64,000 nucleotides of DNA. Origin: Chromera velia (lineage: Eukaryota > Sar > Chromeraceae). A model generated the notes under the pieces. That model had not been told where the DNA came from. It did no database searches and saw nothing but the letters and a program-made list of their open reading frames with translations. Made by a program: the position numbers and the translations under genes. The stretch covers positions 43,057 through 107,056 of the forward strand of contig JAHBMJ010001890.1 in assembly GCA_018398765.1 (NCBI GenBank), written 5' to 3'. Of this stretch, positions 22,539-35,600 are shown in pieces (position 1 is the stretch's first letter; the number at the start of each line of letters is the position of its first letter).

Positions 22539-25500
22539 TCAATCAACTTTGATTGCTGAGTACATGTATCTGACAAATGCAAAGGAAGCCGTCAACCCGA
22601 AGAATCCTGCAAGCACGAAATCACACACAGAGACCAAATACGTCACATACTTGACATTCAAATCGCCGCATGTCCAACGGGAGGGGAGTGGTGGCACGAA
22701 GCGAACCAGATGCTTTACTTTACGCACACGAAGTACGAAGAGAAAAAAAAGAAATTCGAAGAGAACAAGCTGCAAGTGCATGTCAGCAGCACATCCTAGG
22801 TTCCTCCCCATCTCCTCATAAATTTTCTGCCCACTCTTTTTTTTGGGGACTTTCAGCTTTGCCGTTTCGAACAAAGCGAAATCAAAGTAAAAATCGTCAT
22901 TGGACGCCTCGATCTATGTTTCTTTCTTTTCGTACCGCACCGGCCTAGATTGTTGGGGCGGCACCTCTTAGTCAAATCACGCAGGAGTCAGAAAAGGGTT
23001 CACTCCCTTTCCGCTTCATTTTGTCATTCACGCAGTCAGTCTGTGGGCGGAAACTTTGAAATTCCAAAACTTCACTCAGGCCCCCTGCAGACGGACCCCC
23101 CCCTTCATCCTTCACATCCATCCCCCCATACCCTCCCCACCCACACCCCAACCCCCTTCCCCACTCTCTCTCTCTCTCTCTCTCTCTCAGAAATACTCAC
23201 CAGCGCTCAAGGCAAATGCATAGGACATGAGACCCATGTACCCAAAGTAAATCAGAGAGGGCACTCCGCTTTGGACGTGCAACCTGCAGAGAGAGACAGG
23301 AATCGGCTGCATGCTTCACGAATTCCCGAGAGAAGAGGAAAAAGGCACTCACTCACTCACTCCATGGACCTGTTCTTTCTTTCTCTGAGGGTAGCTACGC
23401 AGGAATTAAGGGAAGAAGAAAGCGGATCGAGATGAAAAAAAACTGACACACTTGCTGGCACAGTAGATGGAGAACTGACTTGCTGGCATAGTAGATGGAG
23501 AACGCATAAAAGTAGAGCCCGCTGGAGGCCGACGCAAAGAAACTTCGCCACCACCATCTGCAAACCCCGAGAGAGACACATGCACAGACAAGCACACCAA
23601 TTGGTCTTTTCTTCTTTTCTCCTTCAGCTCCTGATCATACAGAGGTGCCCTGGCAGATACAAAGGCGAATGGACTGGCAGGAAGGAAATCAAGCCAGACG
23701 CGCAGACAAGCAGAAAGGCAGTACAGAAAACAACTCTCGTCGATCTCCTCTGTCCCCCCCCCNNNNNNNNNNNNNNNNNNNNNNNNNNNNNNNNNNNNNN
23801 NNNNNNNNNNNNNNNNNNNNNNNNNNNNNNNNNNNNNNNNNNNNNNNNNNNNNNNNNNNNNNNNNNNNNNNNNNNNNNNNNNNNNNNNNNNNNNNNNNNN
23901 NNNNNNNNNNNNNNNNNNNNNNNNNNNNNNNNNNNNNNNNNNNNNNNNNNNNNNNNNNNNNNNNNNNNNNNNNNNNNNNNNNNNNNNNNNNNNNNNNNNN
24001 NNNNNNNNNNNNNNNNNNNNNNNNNNNNNNNNNNNNNNNNNNNNNNNNNNNNNNNNNNNNNNNNNNNNNNNNNNNNNNNNNNNNNNNNNNNNNNNNNNNN
24101 NNNNNNNNNNNNNNNNNNNNNNNNNNNNNNNNNNNNNNNNNNNNNNNNNNNNNNNNNNNNNNNNNNNNNNNNNNNNNNNNNNNNNNNNNNNNNNNNNNNN
24201 NNNNNNNNNNNNNNGGACAGGAAAAAAAAAAAATCTGTCGAAGCGGCCCTGCAGATCAGACGAGGGCCGGGGCGGGGAGGAGAAAGGCAAAAAAAAGGAT
24301 TCGTTCGAATCAGTCAAGTCAATCTGGGGCAGACAGGCAACAGCAACAGCCATGCAGTCGGACGGACAACCAATGCGCGAACAAACATCCTGGAAGAGGA
24401 ACAATCATCCTGGCATCACTTGCCGTGACTGCTCAATTGATTCACTCACTCACTGACTGACTGACTGACCCAAATGGGAAGATGCCCATGAGAAGGTCAA
24501 GCCAGTAAGTGCGCACATACCAGGGTTGCTCCTGCAGACAGGCAGGCAGGCAGACAGGATGGTGACCAAGACCTGAATACAGGCGTGTCCTGCTGCTTCC
24601 TCATTTCATTTTAAGCGAGCTGCCATGTGGTGTGAATGAAGAAGGCCAACATGATAGATTGAAAGAAAGGACAGAAACACATGATGCAGTCAGAGTTTTG
24701 GTCATTCAATCAATCAGTCAATTGACCAAGAGATGAATCCAGGGCTGCGTTTCTTCTTTTCATGAATGATTGATTGTCAAGAAGCATTCTGTTTTGCCTC
24801 TCTCTTCACGAGTGAGGCTGCCTGCACGGCCCTTCTTTCTGTTTTGAGAAACACAAATCGTATCCGCTTGTTTTCCATTTCTTCATTCCAACAAAGAGAG
24901 ACTGACGGACAGACACAAAGAAAGACGAGCAGACATTTTTGAGGCCGACTGACTGACTGACAGGTATTTGTCGTGGAATCTTGTTTGTCCTAACTGGAAC
25001 TTCGATCATCGCTTGTTTGAAACCCGCAAATGCTCCCTGCATGATCGAGAGGAAAAGAAGGAAAAACAGCCAGAGCAGTGGGTAACGAGCGAGTCATGTG
25101 GGGAACATAAAGATAAGCATCAAATACTGTAAGCATCAAATACTGTGTCCGTCAGGGAACGACTTGCAGAGCATGCATGGCAAATGCAGCACTGGAGGTG
25201 CAAAAAAAGGGAGTGGACGTGCATTCACAAGGTAGGGAAGCAGCCAGGTGGCAGAGAGCGTGCAATAGAAAGGAGCAAACGCATAGCAAGACTGCACACA
25301 GAGAGGGAGGTGCATGCATAGGGGACTGAGGGACTGACCATGAACACCAAAGGAGTGGAAATGCAGAACCACAACAACAAAAGTGTAAACAGAGTCGAGA
25401 AAGAGACCTGAACGGAGGGAGGGAGGGAGAAAGCGATTTTTTTTGTGAACAATGCAGGTCCAAACGGCCAGAAAAGAAGCGCAGCAACGGACGAACAGAA

Positions 25501-26444
25501 AGACCGATGCCAAAGTCAGAGAAGAGAAGAGACCGAGGAAGAACGTGCATATCAATGGACCGATCGCAAATCATTCACATGGGCCGTCCAAAGGGTGGAA
25601 GTTCCATCGGCGGTTTCCGCCGTCATATTTGCCTAGACATTGACGCAGACAAGAACAAGGGCCCGAATCCGATCCCTCCCCTCTTTCCCCCTCAGAGCTA
25701 CGATGGCATGGTCTGTTGGAGGACGAAGGCAACGCAAACAGGTGAGGAGCCAAACATCGCTGATGAAAATCCGGAGGATCCCGCATATGTGCTTTTTTTA
25801 CATGTACACACGCGCCCACACCGAATCAAACAAAAGCCGACATGCAGAAAAATGCTAACTGCATGCATGCATGTATCCTGACTGACTGACTGACTGACCG
25901 CCCCCGATGAGCCCTCCGAGATGAGGGCAGCGTTGATGCAGAAGAAGAGCCCAAACGCCATGCCAGGAAAGATCAACGCAGCCATCACAATCAGCTTCCG
26001 TGCATCTGAGCCCTACAATCAATCAATCAATGAATCAATCAATCAATGAATCAATCAATGAATCAATGAATCAATCAATCAATCAATCAATGAATCAATG
26101 AATCAATCAATCAATCAATGAATCAATGAATCAATGAATCAATGAATCAATGAATCAATCAATCAATCAATGAATCAATGAATCAATCAATCAATCAATC
26201 AATCAATGAATCAATCAATGAATCAATCAATGAATCAATGAATCAATCAATCAATCAATCAATGAATCAATGAATCAATCAATCAATCAATGAATCAATC
26301 AATCAATCAATCAATCAATGACTCAATGAATCAATCAATCAATGAATCAATGAATCAATCAATCAATGAATCAATCAATAAATCAATCAATCAATCAATG
26401 AATCAATGAATCAATCAATCAATCAATGAATCAATGAATCAATG

Positions 26445-26478
<34 letters not shown>

Positions 26479-29400
26479 ATGGTGCATGGTCGTTCAGCAA
26501 AAAAAACAGGAAGAACAGACAGAAACGCAGGCACCTCGTCCAAGCACCGAAAGCACAAAAATTTATATTTCAATTCTTACGACGAACGAACAGGGGAAGA
26601 AAGGACAGAAAGAGGACGACGGCGCATTCGGTCGGTGTCTCCTTTCTTTCTTTTGACAAGAGACTGCATGTAAGGAGGAGCGGGACTGAGTGGGTCGGAA
26701 ATTGAGAGTATGAGTGAGTACTCGACTGAATGTGAGTCAGTGAATGGATGAGAGAGTGATGAGTTAGTGAGTCAACGCATGCCATCATTGTGTTTTCTTC
26801 CGTTATTTCTTCTCTTCTTTCCTTTCTCTCTGCCTTTCTGTCCTTTCTTTCGTTCGTCCGTCCATCCGTTCTTTCGTTATCGCCTGTTTTCTTTCCCCAT
26901 TTCCAATCTCCCCCCTCGACCAGTTGACTGACGAGAAAGAACTTATAAAGCCGCGCCGCCGTGTATCCATTCAAAAGAGCCAAAACGACAAACAACACCA
27001 GCATCGACTGCAGCACCATGCCTCTGTGCTGAGGCGACACCAGACCCAAAGCGGCAGCAACCATCAGAACCTGTAGACAGACCGGGAAGGAAACAAAAGG
27101 GGGACGGAAGGAAATTGACTGACAGACTGACTCACTGACGGACCGACAGAACGATAGACAGATGGGAGATGGAGTAAGGTACGCAGATGAAGAAGCCAAA
27201 TGGACGGTGTTTTTCCTTCATTCTTCCTACCGACAAGACAAAGAGAGACAGACGGGGATAGGCGGAAATAAAAAATACCGTGTCCGAAATCTCCTCCTGC
27301 TTGGTCTGCATCCGCTTGCTTACAAAGAACATCTGTGTTGCCTGACAAAGCACGTCGCAGGATCGGCCATGGTCTTTTCTGACAAATCTTGGATGCCATA
27401 TTGAAAATGAAAGAAGCCTCAATACATGGGGCGTTGGACGGCTGCCCGCCTCAATGTCCGACCAACCGACCAAGAACATCATGGACAGTTGTGCCCCTGT
27501 GCCCGCTAACGTGCTGAGTACACGGCAATGCACAGGTTTCCTGAACACGTCCGCGTGGACGAGCTTCCATCCAGCTGCAATCAAGTCAAGTGAAAAAGCC
27601 AAAAGTCAAAGAAACGCACCGATGGGTGAGTGCGCAGGGATGGGACCCGATGGCATTCGATGGCATTCAAAGACAGAGAGAGAACGTAGTTCTAACGATA
27701 GCCAAGATTCCCTTCAAATCATCAGACCAACGATTGATTGATCAAGTGCTCAAGTTCCCTAACATGCCTTCCAGACATGAACATACATAAAACATCTTTG
27801 GAAGATCAGACGAGGAAGACGGTGTGTTTGTTGTCTTCTCCACCAATCAAGATAGACATACAGCCTATATGTTTCTTCTTCTCCCTTCTTTTCTTCATGT
27901 ACATAACTAACAGACAGACAGACAGAAAGACAGGGGGTCGGAAGGACTGGACAGCAAGAAACACACTTCCTCCCTCCCTCCAACCATCCAGCCGACCTTC
28001 ATCCATCAGATCGCCCTCCCCAGAAATGTCTTCTACTTGGAGTCCCACCTGCAGGTCACTCGATGGATTGATCAGGTGTGCAGGCAGGCGGCAGACAGAC
28101 ACTGTCTGTGTGCACGAGAGAAGAATTAAGGAGGGATACACTTAGGAGTGCAAATGTGTGAGTTCACTTAGGCGCGCGCTTGCGGGCCCATCATCTGATG
28201 ATCGAGAGGGAAAGAGACAGGGAAGAAAAGCGCGCACACCCACACACGTATTGCCCCGCCCCCCACGCCACCCGACACATACACACGCACACGCACACCC
28301 AGGCCCCATGCATCAGAACAGACTGATGGACAGACAGACCGACGGACTGACCTTATTGTAGAGGTCGATGTCTTTCTTCAGCGACCGGAGAAGAATCGTC
28401 GCGACAAACCCTGAGTTTTTGAAATACAGGCGCACAATCACACACTTTAATTGACCTTTACATGCACAGACTTCCACACAGACAGACAGACAGACAGACA
28501 GAAAGGCAGAAAGTGCACCAAGAGGGACTCCAGGCCGCAGCCCGAAGTAAGATCAAGATACAGAAAAGCGTACGCCATGGAGCTCAGGAGGCACTCAACC
28601 CCCTTCCTTTCCCATCTCTCTTCTCTTCTCTTCTCTCTGCTGTTGCCCTCCGTCGATCGACCCATGTGCACGCAAGCGCGCTTCTATTTCTCCTTTTCTC
28701 TTGACAATTGGTAGAGACTCGCTCTCTTTCCCGCAGGCGCTTTCACACAGAGGATCTTCTCTTTGTACTATTACCAGCTGAAAGGTACCACAAGAGGACG
28801 AAAGAATAAACCACAAAGGCATGCATCGAAAAAGAGAAAGAGAGAGAATCTCTTCCCCCCCTAGGGGCCCACCTGAGAAGAACAGAATGATGAGGCCCCA
28901 GTTGATGGCATGGAACCAGTGCTGGGCCGTCCCGATGGTCTCCGAGCTCTCACGTAATCTGTCCCACCTGCATCCATGTTTCTTCCATGCGATCGATCGA
29001 TCGATCATGCGAGCGAGCGAGAGAGAGAAAGGGAGAGAGAGAGAGCACTCAGGAATTCAGGAGCCAGAGTCATAAACCCCATGCCATGCCATCCAACAGG
29101 CAAGGCAACTCTCCGTGCGAACAGACAGACAAAAAAACAGTCAACTGTCAATTCTTTCTCTGGGTCCAAAAGAACATCAGAAGGCAAAATGATGATGAGG
29201 GACCCCTCTATCCGTCTACCCTGCCAGGGCGGTCGAAGAAGAAGAAGGGGTTTCCAGGGGCACCGAAAAACCCAAAAGTGTTGCACATCAAATTTCACGC
29301 CAAAAACACATCAAAGAGCACACACACACACACACACTCACACACACAGAGGGGGAGATAGAGAGGGAGGGAGGGAGGGAGGGAGGGCGACTTACCGGCT

Positions 29401-31013
29401 CGCCCAAGTCGTCTCTGTGTTTTCACTCCACTCGACTTCATAAGCAAACCGGATGGTCTCCCCAGCCTTCACCTCTGCAAGCCCCGTAGCCCCTGCAAGA
29501 ATTACGATAACGAACAAACATGCACAAGCGACAATGTTCTGCATCAATCACAAGGGGAATGATGACTTTTGGTTCGAAGCCCCAACTGCCCGTGCCATGA
29601 AACGGGACTCAGTCACATGCTCACAACTCCCCTTTTCACATGAGAAAGGCAGGCGGTCTCTTCCCTCTCTGGTGAAATCAACCAGCGTCAGTCAGTGAAA
29701 GAAAAAACAACCCAGCATTCCGGTGACGGCATACCCGCTTTTTTCCCCCTCTTCTGTATCTTCACTTTTCTATCTGCACAAATTGTCGTTCTGTCCGCAT
29801 TTTTTTCGTTCAAATGGATCTTTCCACGGACTTGCAATCATTCCAACATCAGACATGACCAAGAGACCCCTATAGCCGCAGAGACCGACCTCCCGCTTGT
29901 GTGAGCGTGTTGCATTTGTCCTCCGTCAGATCCGCTTTGTCCAGGCTTCGTGGTTTGACCCCCACAGCCACCACTCTATACGTTCCCTGTTTAGTTACAT
30001 GGTACTGCAGCTGTAGAGTCACAAAGTTGTGGATGAAGTACCGCTGTGTGCTCTCGTCCTTTGTGCCAATCAGAAAGAGCTGCTTTTCCGATGAGGCCGA
30101 GGAAAGGTCCCCCGCAGTGGCGGGAAGGTCGTCAACGACCCAATTTATCACGTACTGCTTGTCAATGAAATTTTGGAACTTCTCGGCAGCCTCTGGTGTC
30201 AGGGGTTTGTCACAGAGCACCCTGCACTTCACATTCTCGGCCATCTTCAAAGAGTAGTCCGAATTCTCCAGGGCATCTCCGGCAAGAATCTGTCCAAGGT
30301 GCATCGAATACCTGGGGGGGGAGAGGCGGAGATTTCAAGCAAACAGAACAGAGAAAGAAATGAAAAATCAGAAAGCACCTGCCCTGCCTCCGTGGCTCTG
30401 TGGCCGGTAGTGCTCCACTCCTTTTGTAACTGGCCAGTCTGGATTTTTACCTGACGCACGCAGCTGATCCTGCCTTCTCTTGGTACAGGGTCCTTCCATC
30501 AATCAAGAATTCACACTCCGTCAAGATCCGAGGGGACCACAGGGAATGAACGTTTGTGCACGTGCTAATGACTCAGAAGAGGAGAAGAAACTCCCAGTAC
30601 TTGCGCGCAAACGTATCCCTACTCCTCCACTCTGCGCCTTTGTGCGCGCACGCACTGAGAATACGTGCACCCACCGACGCACTTACCGGGTGATTTTTTG
30701 GGGGCTGCAGAAGTCGAGGTGATAGAATGAGTAGGGAATTTGCGTTTGGGGAGAGGTCATTTTGTTCACCTTCAGGGGCACCGAATCTCCCGGGTTGTAC
30801 TCCTGCAGGCAGGTAGGCAGGCATGATCCCATGGAGACATATATACGGATGTCAGGTTGCTCCTGGATACATCGACCCATGAGTTCATGTGGGGAACAGA
30901 AGGTGCAGGTAAACAGAGAGCAAGGGGAGGGTGCAGACCGTCGGTTGGAACCCAGGAATGTGCAGCGCCATGGCTCCAAGGGGCAGGAGCGCCGCCGCAA
31001 TTACCACAAGCAT
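22539..31013 (-). CDS. TM9SF / nonaspanin (EMP70 family) transmembrane protein, at least 16 exons, one or more lost in gap
   Basis: Exons in order: 31013-30939, 30802-30687, 30311-29890, 29492-29396, 28967-28873, 28410-28352, 28048-27997, 27574-27471, 27070-26933, 26012-25899, 25407-25339, 25036-24962, 24531-24470, [gap], 23557-23480, 23283-23201, 22606-22539. Phases join throughout. The start encodes a signal peptide (MLVVIAAALLPLGAMA) followed by HIPGFQPT-YNPGD and the luminal domain with HLGQILAGDAL and DLTEDK. The membrane part shows family hallmarks: ATILLRSLKKDID, GWKLVHADVFRKP, GLVSPQHRG, ALIFPGMAFG, STPLVFM-GAFAGFK, PVRTNKIPRQIP, EQPWY, WWWRSFFASASSGLY and LIYFGYMGLMS. It ends RYMYSAIKVD, where KVD fits the K-x-D COPI-binding Golgi-retention signal known in TM9SF proteins. 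About 55-60 residues expected between FPFG and WWWR fall in the N gap. Expected location is Golgi/endosome. Confidence 0.92.
23763..24214. other. Assembly gap (452 N)
   Basis: Run of N inside the TM9SF gene. The flanking exons end and begin in compatible phases, so the missing exon or exons should total 3n bases. Confidence 1.
26014..26478. repeat. (ATCA/ATGA)n array in a TM9SF intron
   Basis: About 460 bases of ATCA and ATGA units. On the gene strand it runs straight up to the acceptor AG of the exon 26012-25899, taking the place of a polypyrimidine tract. Confidence 0.95.
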
Positions 31014-32150
31014 CTCCGAGAATGTCGTTGTCAGGAGATGCGGAGGAGACTGAAAGGAAGACGAACGGGAAGAGAAGCAGGTTGGATCAGAGAAAAATCA
31101 TTCGGCAAAATGATATCAAGTCTGGCGGGAAGAAAACGATAATTTACTAGAGGTCTTTGATCACTCAAGTTCAAGCCTTGTGTGTCGACATCAAAATGAG
31201 GTTCATCGGTCGGCTGTGGACTCAGTGTGGATCAGTCCTGGGAAATGATGGGAAGTCAAGGGACGCGGAGACAGTGAATTCAATGCATGGCCCCTGCTCA
31301 CGCGAGTCCCATCCAGCCCACTTCTTTGCCACGCGCGCGGCGCCGCCAATTATGGGATTGTGCTTGGGGCTTTCGCTCTGGCCGGCGGGGGCACAGAATG
31401 TACAGATACGGAGAAGGAGAGACAAAAGCTTGACGATCTCACTAGCAGAATAAAGAATAATAAAGAAGCGCGCGCCCATTAACAAAACCCTCAATCATCA
31501 TTAATTGAGAAACAGGTGGAAATTGCGTAATAGGTGGCTGCTTCAGCCTTCAGCTGCTAGGGGAGGGGGGGGGACTGAAAAGAAAGTCTGGGAGATGATC
31601 ACCCTCATATCATCGTTCCTGCCTCTGAGGCTCTGACAAGTATGAGAGCGGTAGAGGAATGTATATACAAATTGATATGATCTCGTGTTGTTATATGTGA
31701 ATGAGTCAATGCGCTAGGTAACGCTAGATTAAGAAATCAATATTGCATGTCATGCCTCGTGGTTTACCAAAGCCTAAGTGGTGGTTCACCAGTTTTAACC
31801 GCCTCGATTCAAATCAATTCTAGATTCAATTCAATTCAATTCAAAAGAACTTAAAATATTGTTTTACTATAAGATTTGTAGTTAGATTTGCAGCTAAGTT
31901 TAACAACTGTCTATAAGTTATGCAGCCCATGCTAGAGGCCATGGCTGTCATACATTCATCTTAGGCTACTAAAAAAAACATTAAAACTTTAAAAAAAATA
32001 AAAGTTAAATTCAAAATAATTTTTATTAAAAAGTTATAAAGAATGTCTTAATTTTTCACAGTAATTTTTTTTTAAGATTCCAATTTTAGTTTTAATTCTA
32101 TTCATTTTGAATACTTTCAACTTTGAAACCTCTTACTAAGTTATTATTAT
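31014..32150. other. Intergenic DNA upstream of TM9SF
   Basis: The first 100-200 bases are presumably the 5' UTR and promoter of the TM9SF gene. The rest is A/T-rich with no gene; AACAAAACCCTCAATCATCA near 31482-31501 resembles the tails of the dispersed retroelement copies. Confidence 0.5.
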
Positions 32151-32444
32151 TGTAAGCAGAATACGGGGCTAGAACTCTCAACGCTAACGATGTGCATTCA
32201 GAGTTTATAGACTATAAGAGTTTGACCTAGAGAGGTTCGTACATTGTTCCTTCGATCAAGCCAGTCTAACGATCGTTAGTGATCGTTAGCTAATTCGAAT
32301 GCATGCAGATCGATGTCACTTTATTCAGTCCTGTGCCAAACCACACTTATTGAAGTCCGCGCGCGCATCACCGCGGCGCCGCCGGCTTCACGGCTCCGCC
32401 ATTCCGCGGGCCTGTCGCGTACTTGCCGCTGTAGCCGGCCTACA
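32151..32444 (-). repeat. 3' LTR
   Basis: 294-bp copy, TGTAAGCAGAATACGG at one end and GCCGGCCTACA at the other. About 96% identical to the repeat at 38054-38348. Confidence 0.93.
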
Positions 32445-32661
32445 CCTGCCCGCTGCTTCGAAACCGACGTCCACGCTCGGTTCCAGTGGCTGCACACATC
32501 CATAACTAATCGACCTCGTGGCATTGATTGATAACATGCACCCGTACACTTCATCGAACCATAAATGAACGAAGCAAGTCGGAATGCAAAGTCCGACACC
32601 CACACTGCCACCCTGCATCTATGTATGATGCAAGATAGATTTGCTTTCTTCCTCGAATCAC

Positions 32662-35600
32662 TTACCAGGGAATTTCATCTTCCCAAAACTCATATACACG
32701 CATTCCACTCCACAAACCTCTTAGTTCTGCCCATACTGATTTCACCTCTCTACTTCTTAATTGCCACCTACACCTGCCCGTTGTTTGCTTCTCTTTCTCC
32801 TGCTGTCTCTTCTTTTCTTTGAAGGTATGCAATGCCTCCTTTGCATGTGTCAGGTTAACAGCAGGCTCCCATGATGCATTCTCTTTACTTTCTCCTTCCC
32901 ACCACACCAGGTAGTACGCCTGTTTATCTATTTTTCTGTGGTCGAGAATCTTTTTTACTTCATACTCAATCTCTTCTGATGTAGGCAACCGAACAGCAGG
33001 CACAGGATCATCCTTCCTTCTCTCATACTTCTTCAGGTATGATACATTAATCACATTATGACCCTTCATTCCTGCAGGGAATATGAGCTCATACGCGTTG
33101 CTCCCCACCTTTCTCTCTACCTCGAATGGTCCATAAAATACAGGCTCAAGCTTCCCGTTTGGCTTCCTGCTTCCCTTAAAATATGCATTACGTATAAGCA
33201 AAAATTCCCCTGGAGCAAATGAAACCTCTTGTCTGTGTGGATCTACTTGTCGAGCTGCTCGTTCTCTTGCTTGCTCAAGTCTCTCCTTTGTTCTCATGAT
33301 TTCTGCCTCTCTGCGATCTACAAAGTCTGCTGCTGGCGGACAGAATGACTTAGAACGCACAGAGACAGAAGGTAGGCGAATCAGGTCACGTCCATACAGA
33401 AAGCGAAAAGGAGATATGCCTGTGGCTGGATGCACCGAATCACGATATGCAAACTGACAAGAACACAACCACTTCGGCCAGTCCGTTTGATGCTCGTTCA
33501 CGAAACAACGCAACATCTGTTCGATGGTCTGGTTGTCTCTCTTTGTCTGTCCATCTGACTGTGGGTGTCCTCTTGTGCTCATATTCAATTTTGTGCCTCA
33601 CAGCTAAGCGAGTTCCTTCCAAAATGCAGAGAAAAAACGAGGATCACGGTCACTGACCACTGATTGGGGCATCCCGTGCTTGCAGACAATCCTCTCAAAG
33701 ACCACCTCGGCTGTCCCTTCTGCTGTAATCTCTTGACATAATGTGAGACTACAGCAAAGAAAGGAGTTTTGGAGAGGATTCTATCTACCTCTTCTCCTTT
33801 AAACACCACCCTTGGGAGTCCAAATACAAAATCAAGAGAAATAGACTGAAAAGAAAATTTAGGAATAGACAGAGGTTGGAGCAATCTATACTGCTTCTCA
33901 GTCGGCCTCTTTGCTCTTTGACAGGTATCACACTTTCTAACATACTGAACAACCGATGCGTACATATGTGGCCAATAGAAACTCCCTGCCAGTTTTAAAT
34001 ATGTTTTCTCTGCCCCCAAATGCCCCCCTGCAGCCGTATTATGATGTTTATAGATGAGGTTTCTTTGTAGTCTCTCTGTCGGGATGGCCAGTCTGTCATT
34101 GAAATAGAGCAGTCCGTCTTCTATCTGAAACCTCGGAAGAATCAGCCGCAAATGTTGAGGACCAGGCATCTCTTTCTCAGAGTCTTTGTCAGGGTCTTCA
34201 ATTTGGAGCCTTGCTTCAAGCACTTCCTTCACCTCCGTCCAGAATTTCTCTTCTTCATATCCTTTCCTTATCCTTTCCAGTAATTCCTCATCCGGTTGCA
34301 CTCTTGATTCCATTTGCAATAATTAATACACTTCTTTTCTTTCTTTATCTTTTTCTTCTTTCTCAGCGTTCACCCCAGGGCACCTGCTCAGCGCATCTGC
34401 CATGCGATTCCGAGTACCGGGCACGTACCTTGGAGTGATGCCGATCTCGTCGAACATGCTAACAAATCTGCGCATACGTGGAGACATTAAGGTGTGGTCA
34501 GCGGACACATTCACATATTTAAGAGACTCATGATCTGACCACACCTTAGTTGTGTGACTAACGTATGGCCTCCACGATTTGACCGCAAACACACAGGAAA
34601 GAAATTCTTTATCTCTGATCGGACACTTGAGCTCTGCCTGTGTCATTCTACGTGATGCGAATGCATACGGACGGAGCCAGCCGATCTCAGGATCTTCCTG
34701 CATGAGCGCGGCAGTGAGCGTTTCTGTCGATTCATACGCATCCACAAAAATTTCGAAGGGGCGCGCAGGGTCAGGAATGTAAAGTTTGACAGTATTCTTC
34801 ACTGCTCGCTTTACTGCTTCAAAGCTTTCTTCCTCTTTCTTCCCCCCACTCAAATGATTTGTTTCCCTTCAGCAATGCATACAAAGAGCCTGCTTTCTCA
34901 TTGAAGCGAGGGACAAACCGTTTTACCCAATTTGCAAACCCCAAAAACGAAAGCACTTCATTTCTATTCTTAGGAGTAGGCCACTTACTGACTTGGTCTG
35001 TCTTGCTCTGCTCGGGCCGCACTCCGGTCCTGGAGATCTTCAGCCCGAGAAATGTCACCTCAGTCTGCATAAAATAGCATTTCGACAATTTTGCATACAA
35101 TTTATTTTCACTCAACAAACGCAAAACAATTCTGATGTGTCTCTTGTGCTCTTCTCTTGTACGTGAATAAATCAGAATGTCATCCAGAAAAACTGAAACA
35201 AAACGGTCAAGACAAGAGCAAAGAGCAAATTGAATCAACCTCATCGCTGCAGGAGGCGCGTTTGTCAACCTAAAAGAGACAACCAGCCATTCAAAAGAAC
35301 CATAGCGTGTAGTGAAAGCTGTCTTTGGGATGTCTTCTTCTCTGACCCTCATTTAGTGATAATACTGCCTGAGGTCCAGTATCATGAAGAAGCGGGCCCC
35401 ATGCAATCGATCAATCAACTCTTGCGAGTGAGGGAGAGAATGCTTGTCTTTGATAGTGATGCGATTCAAGCCAGTGTAGTCATAACACATTCTCATCGAG
35501 CCATCTTTCTTTTATACAAAAAGAACAGACGCAGTATAAGAAGAAGCAGACGGTCGGATGAATCCTTGTTCAAGGTATGTATCTATTTGTCTCTTCAGCT

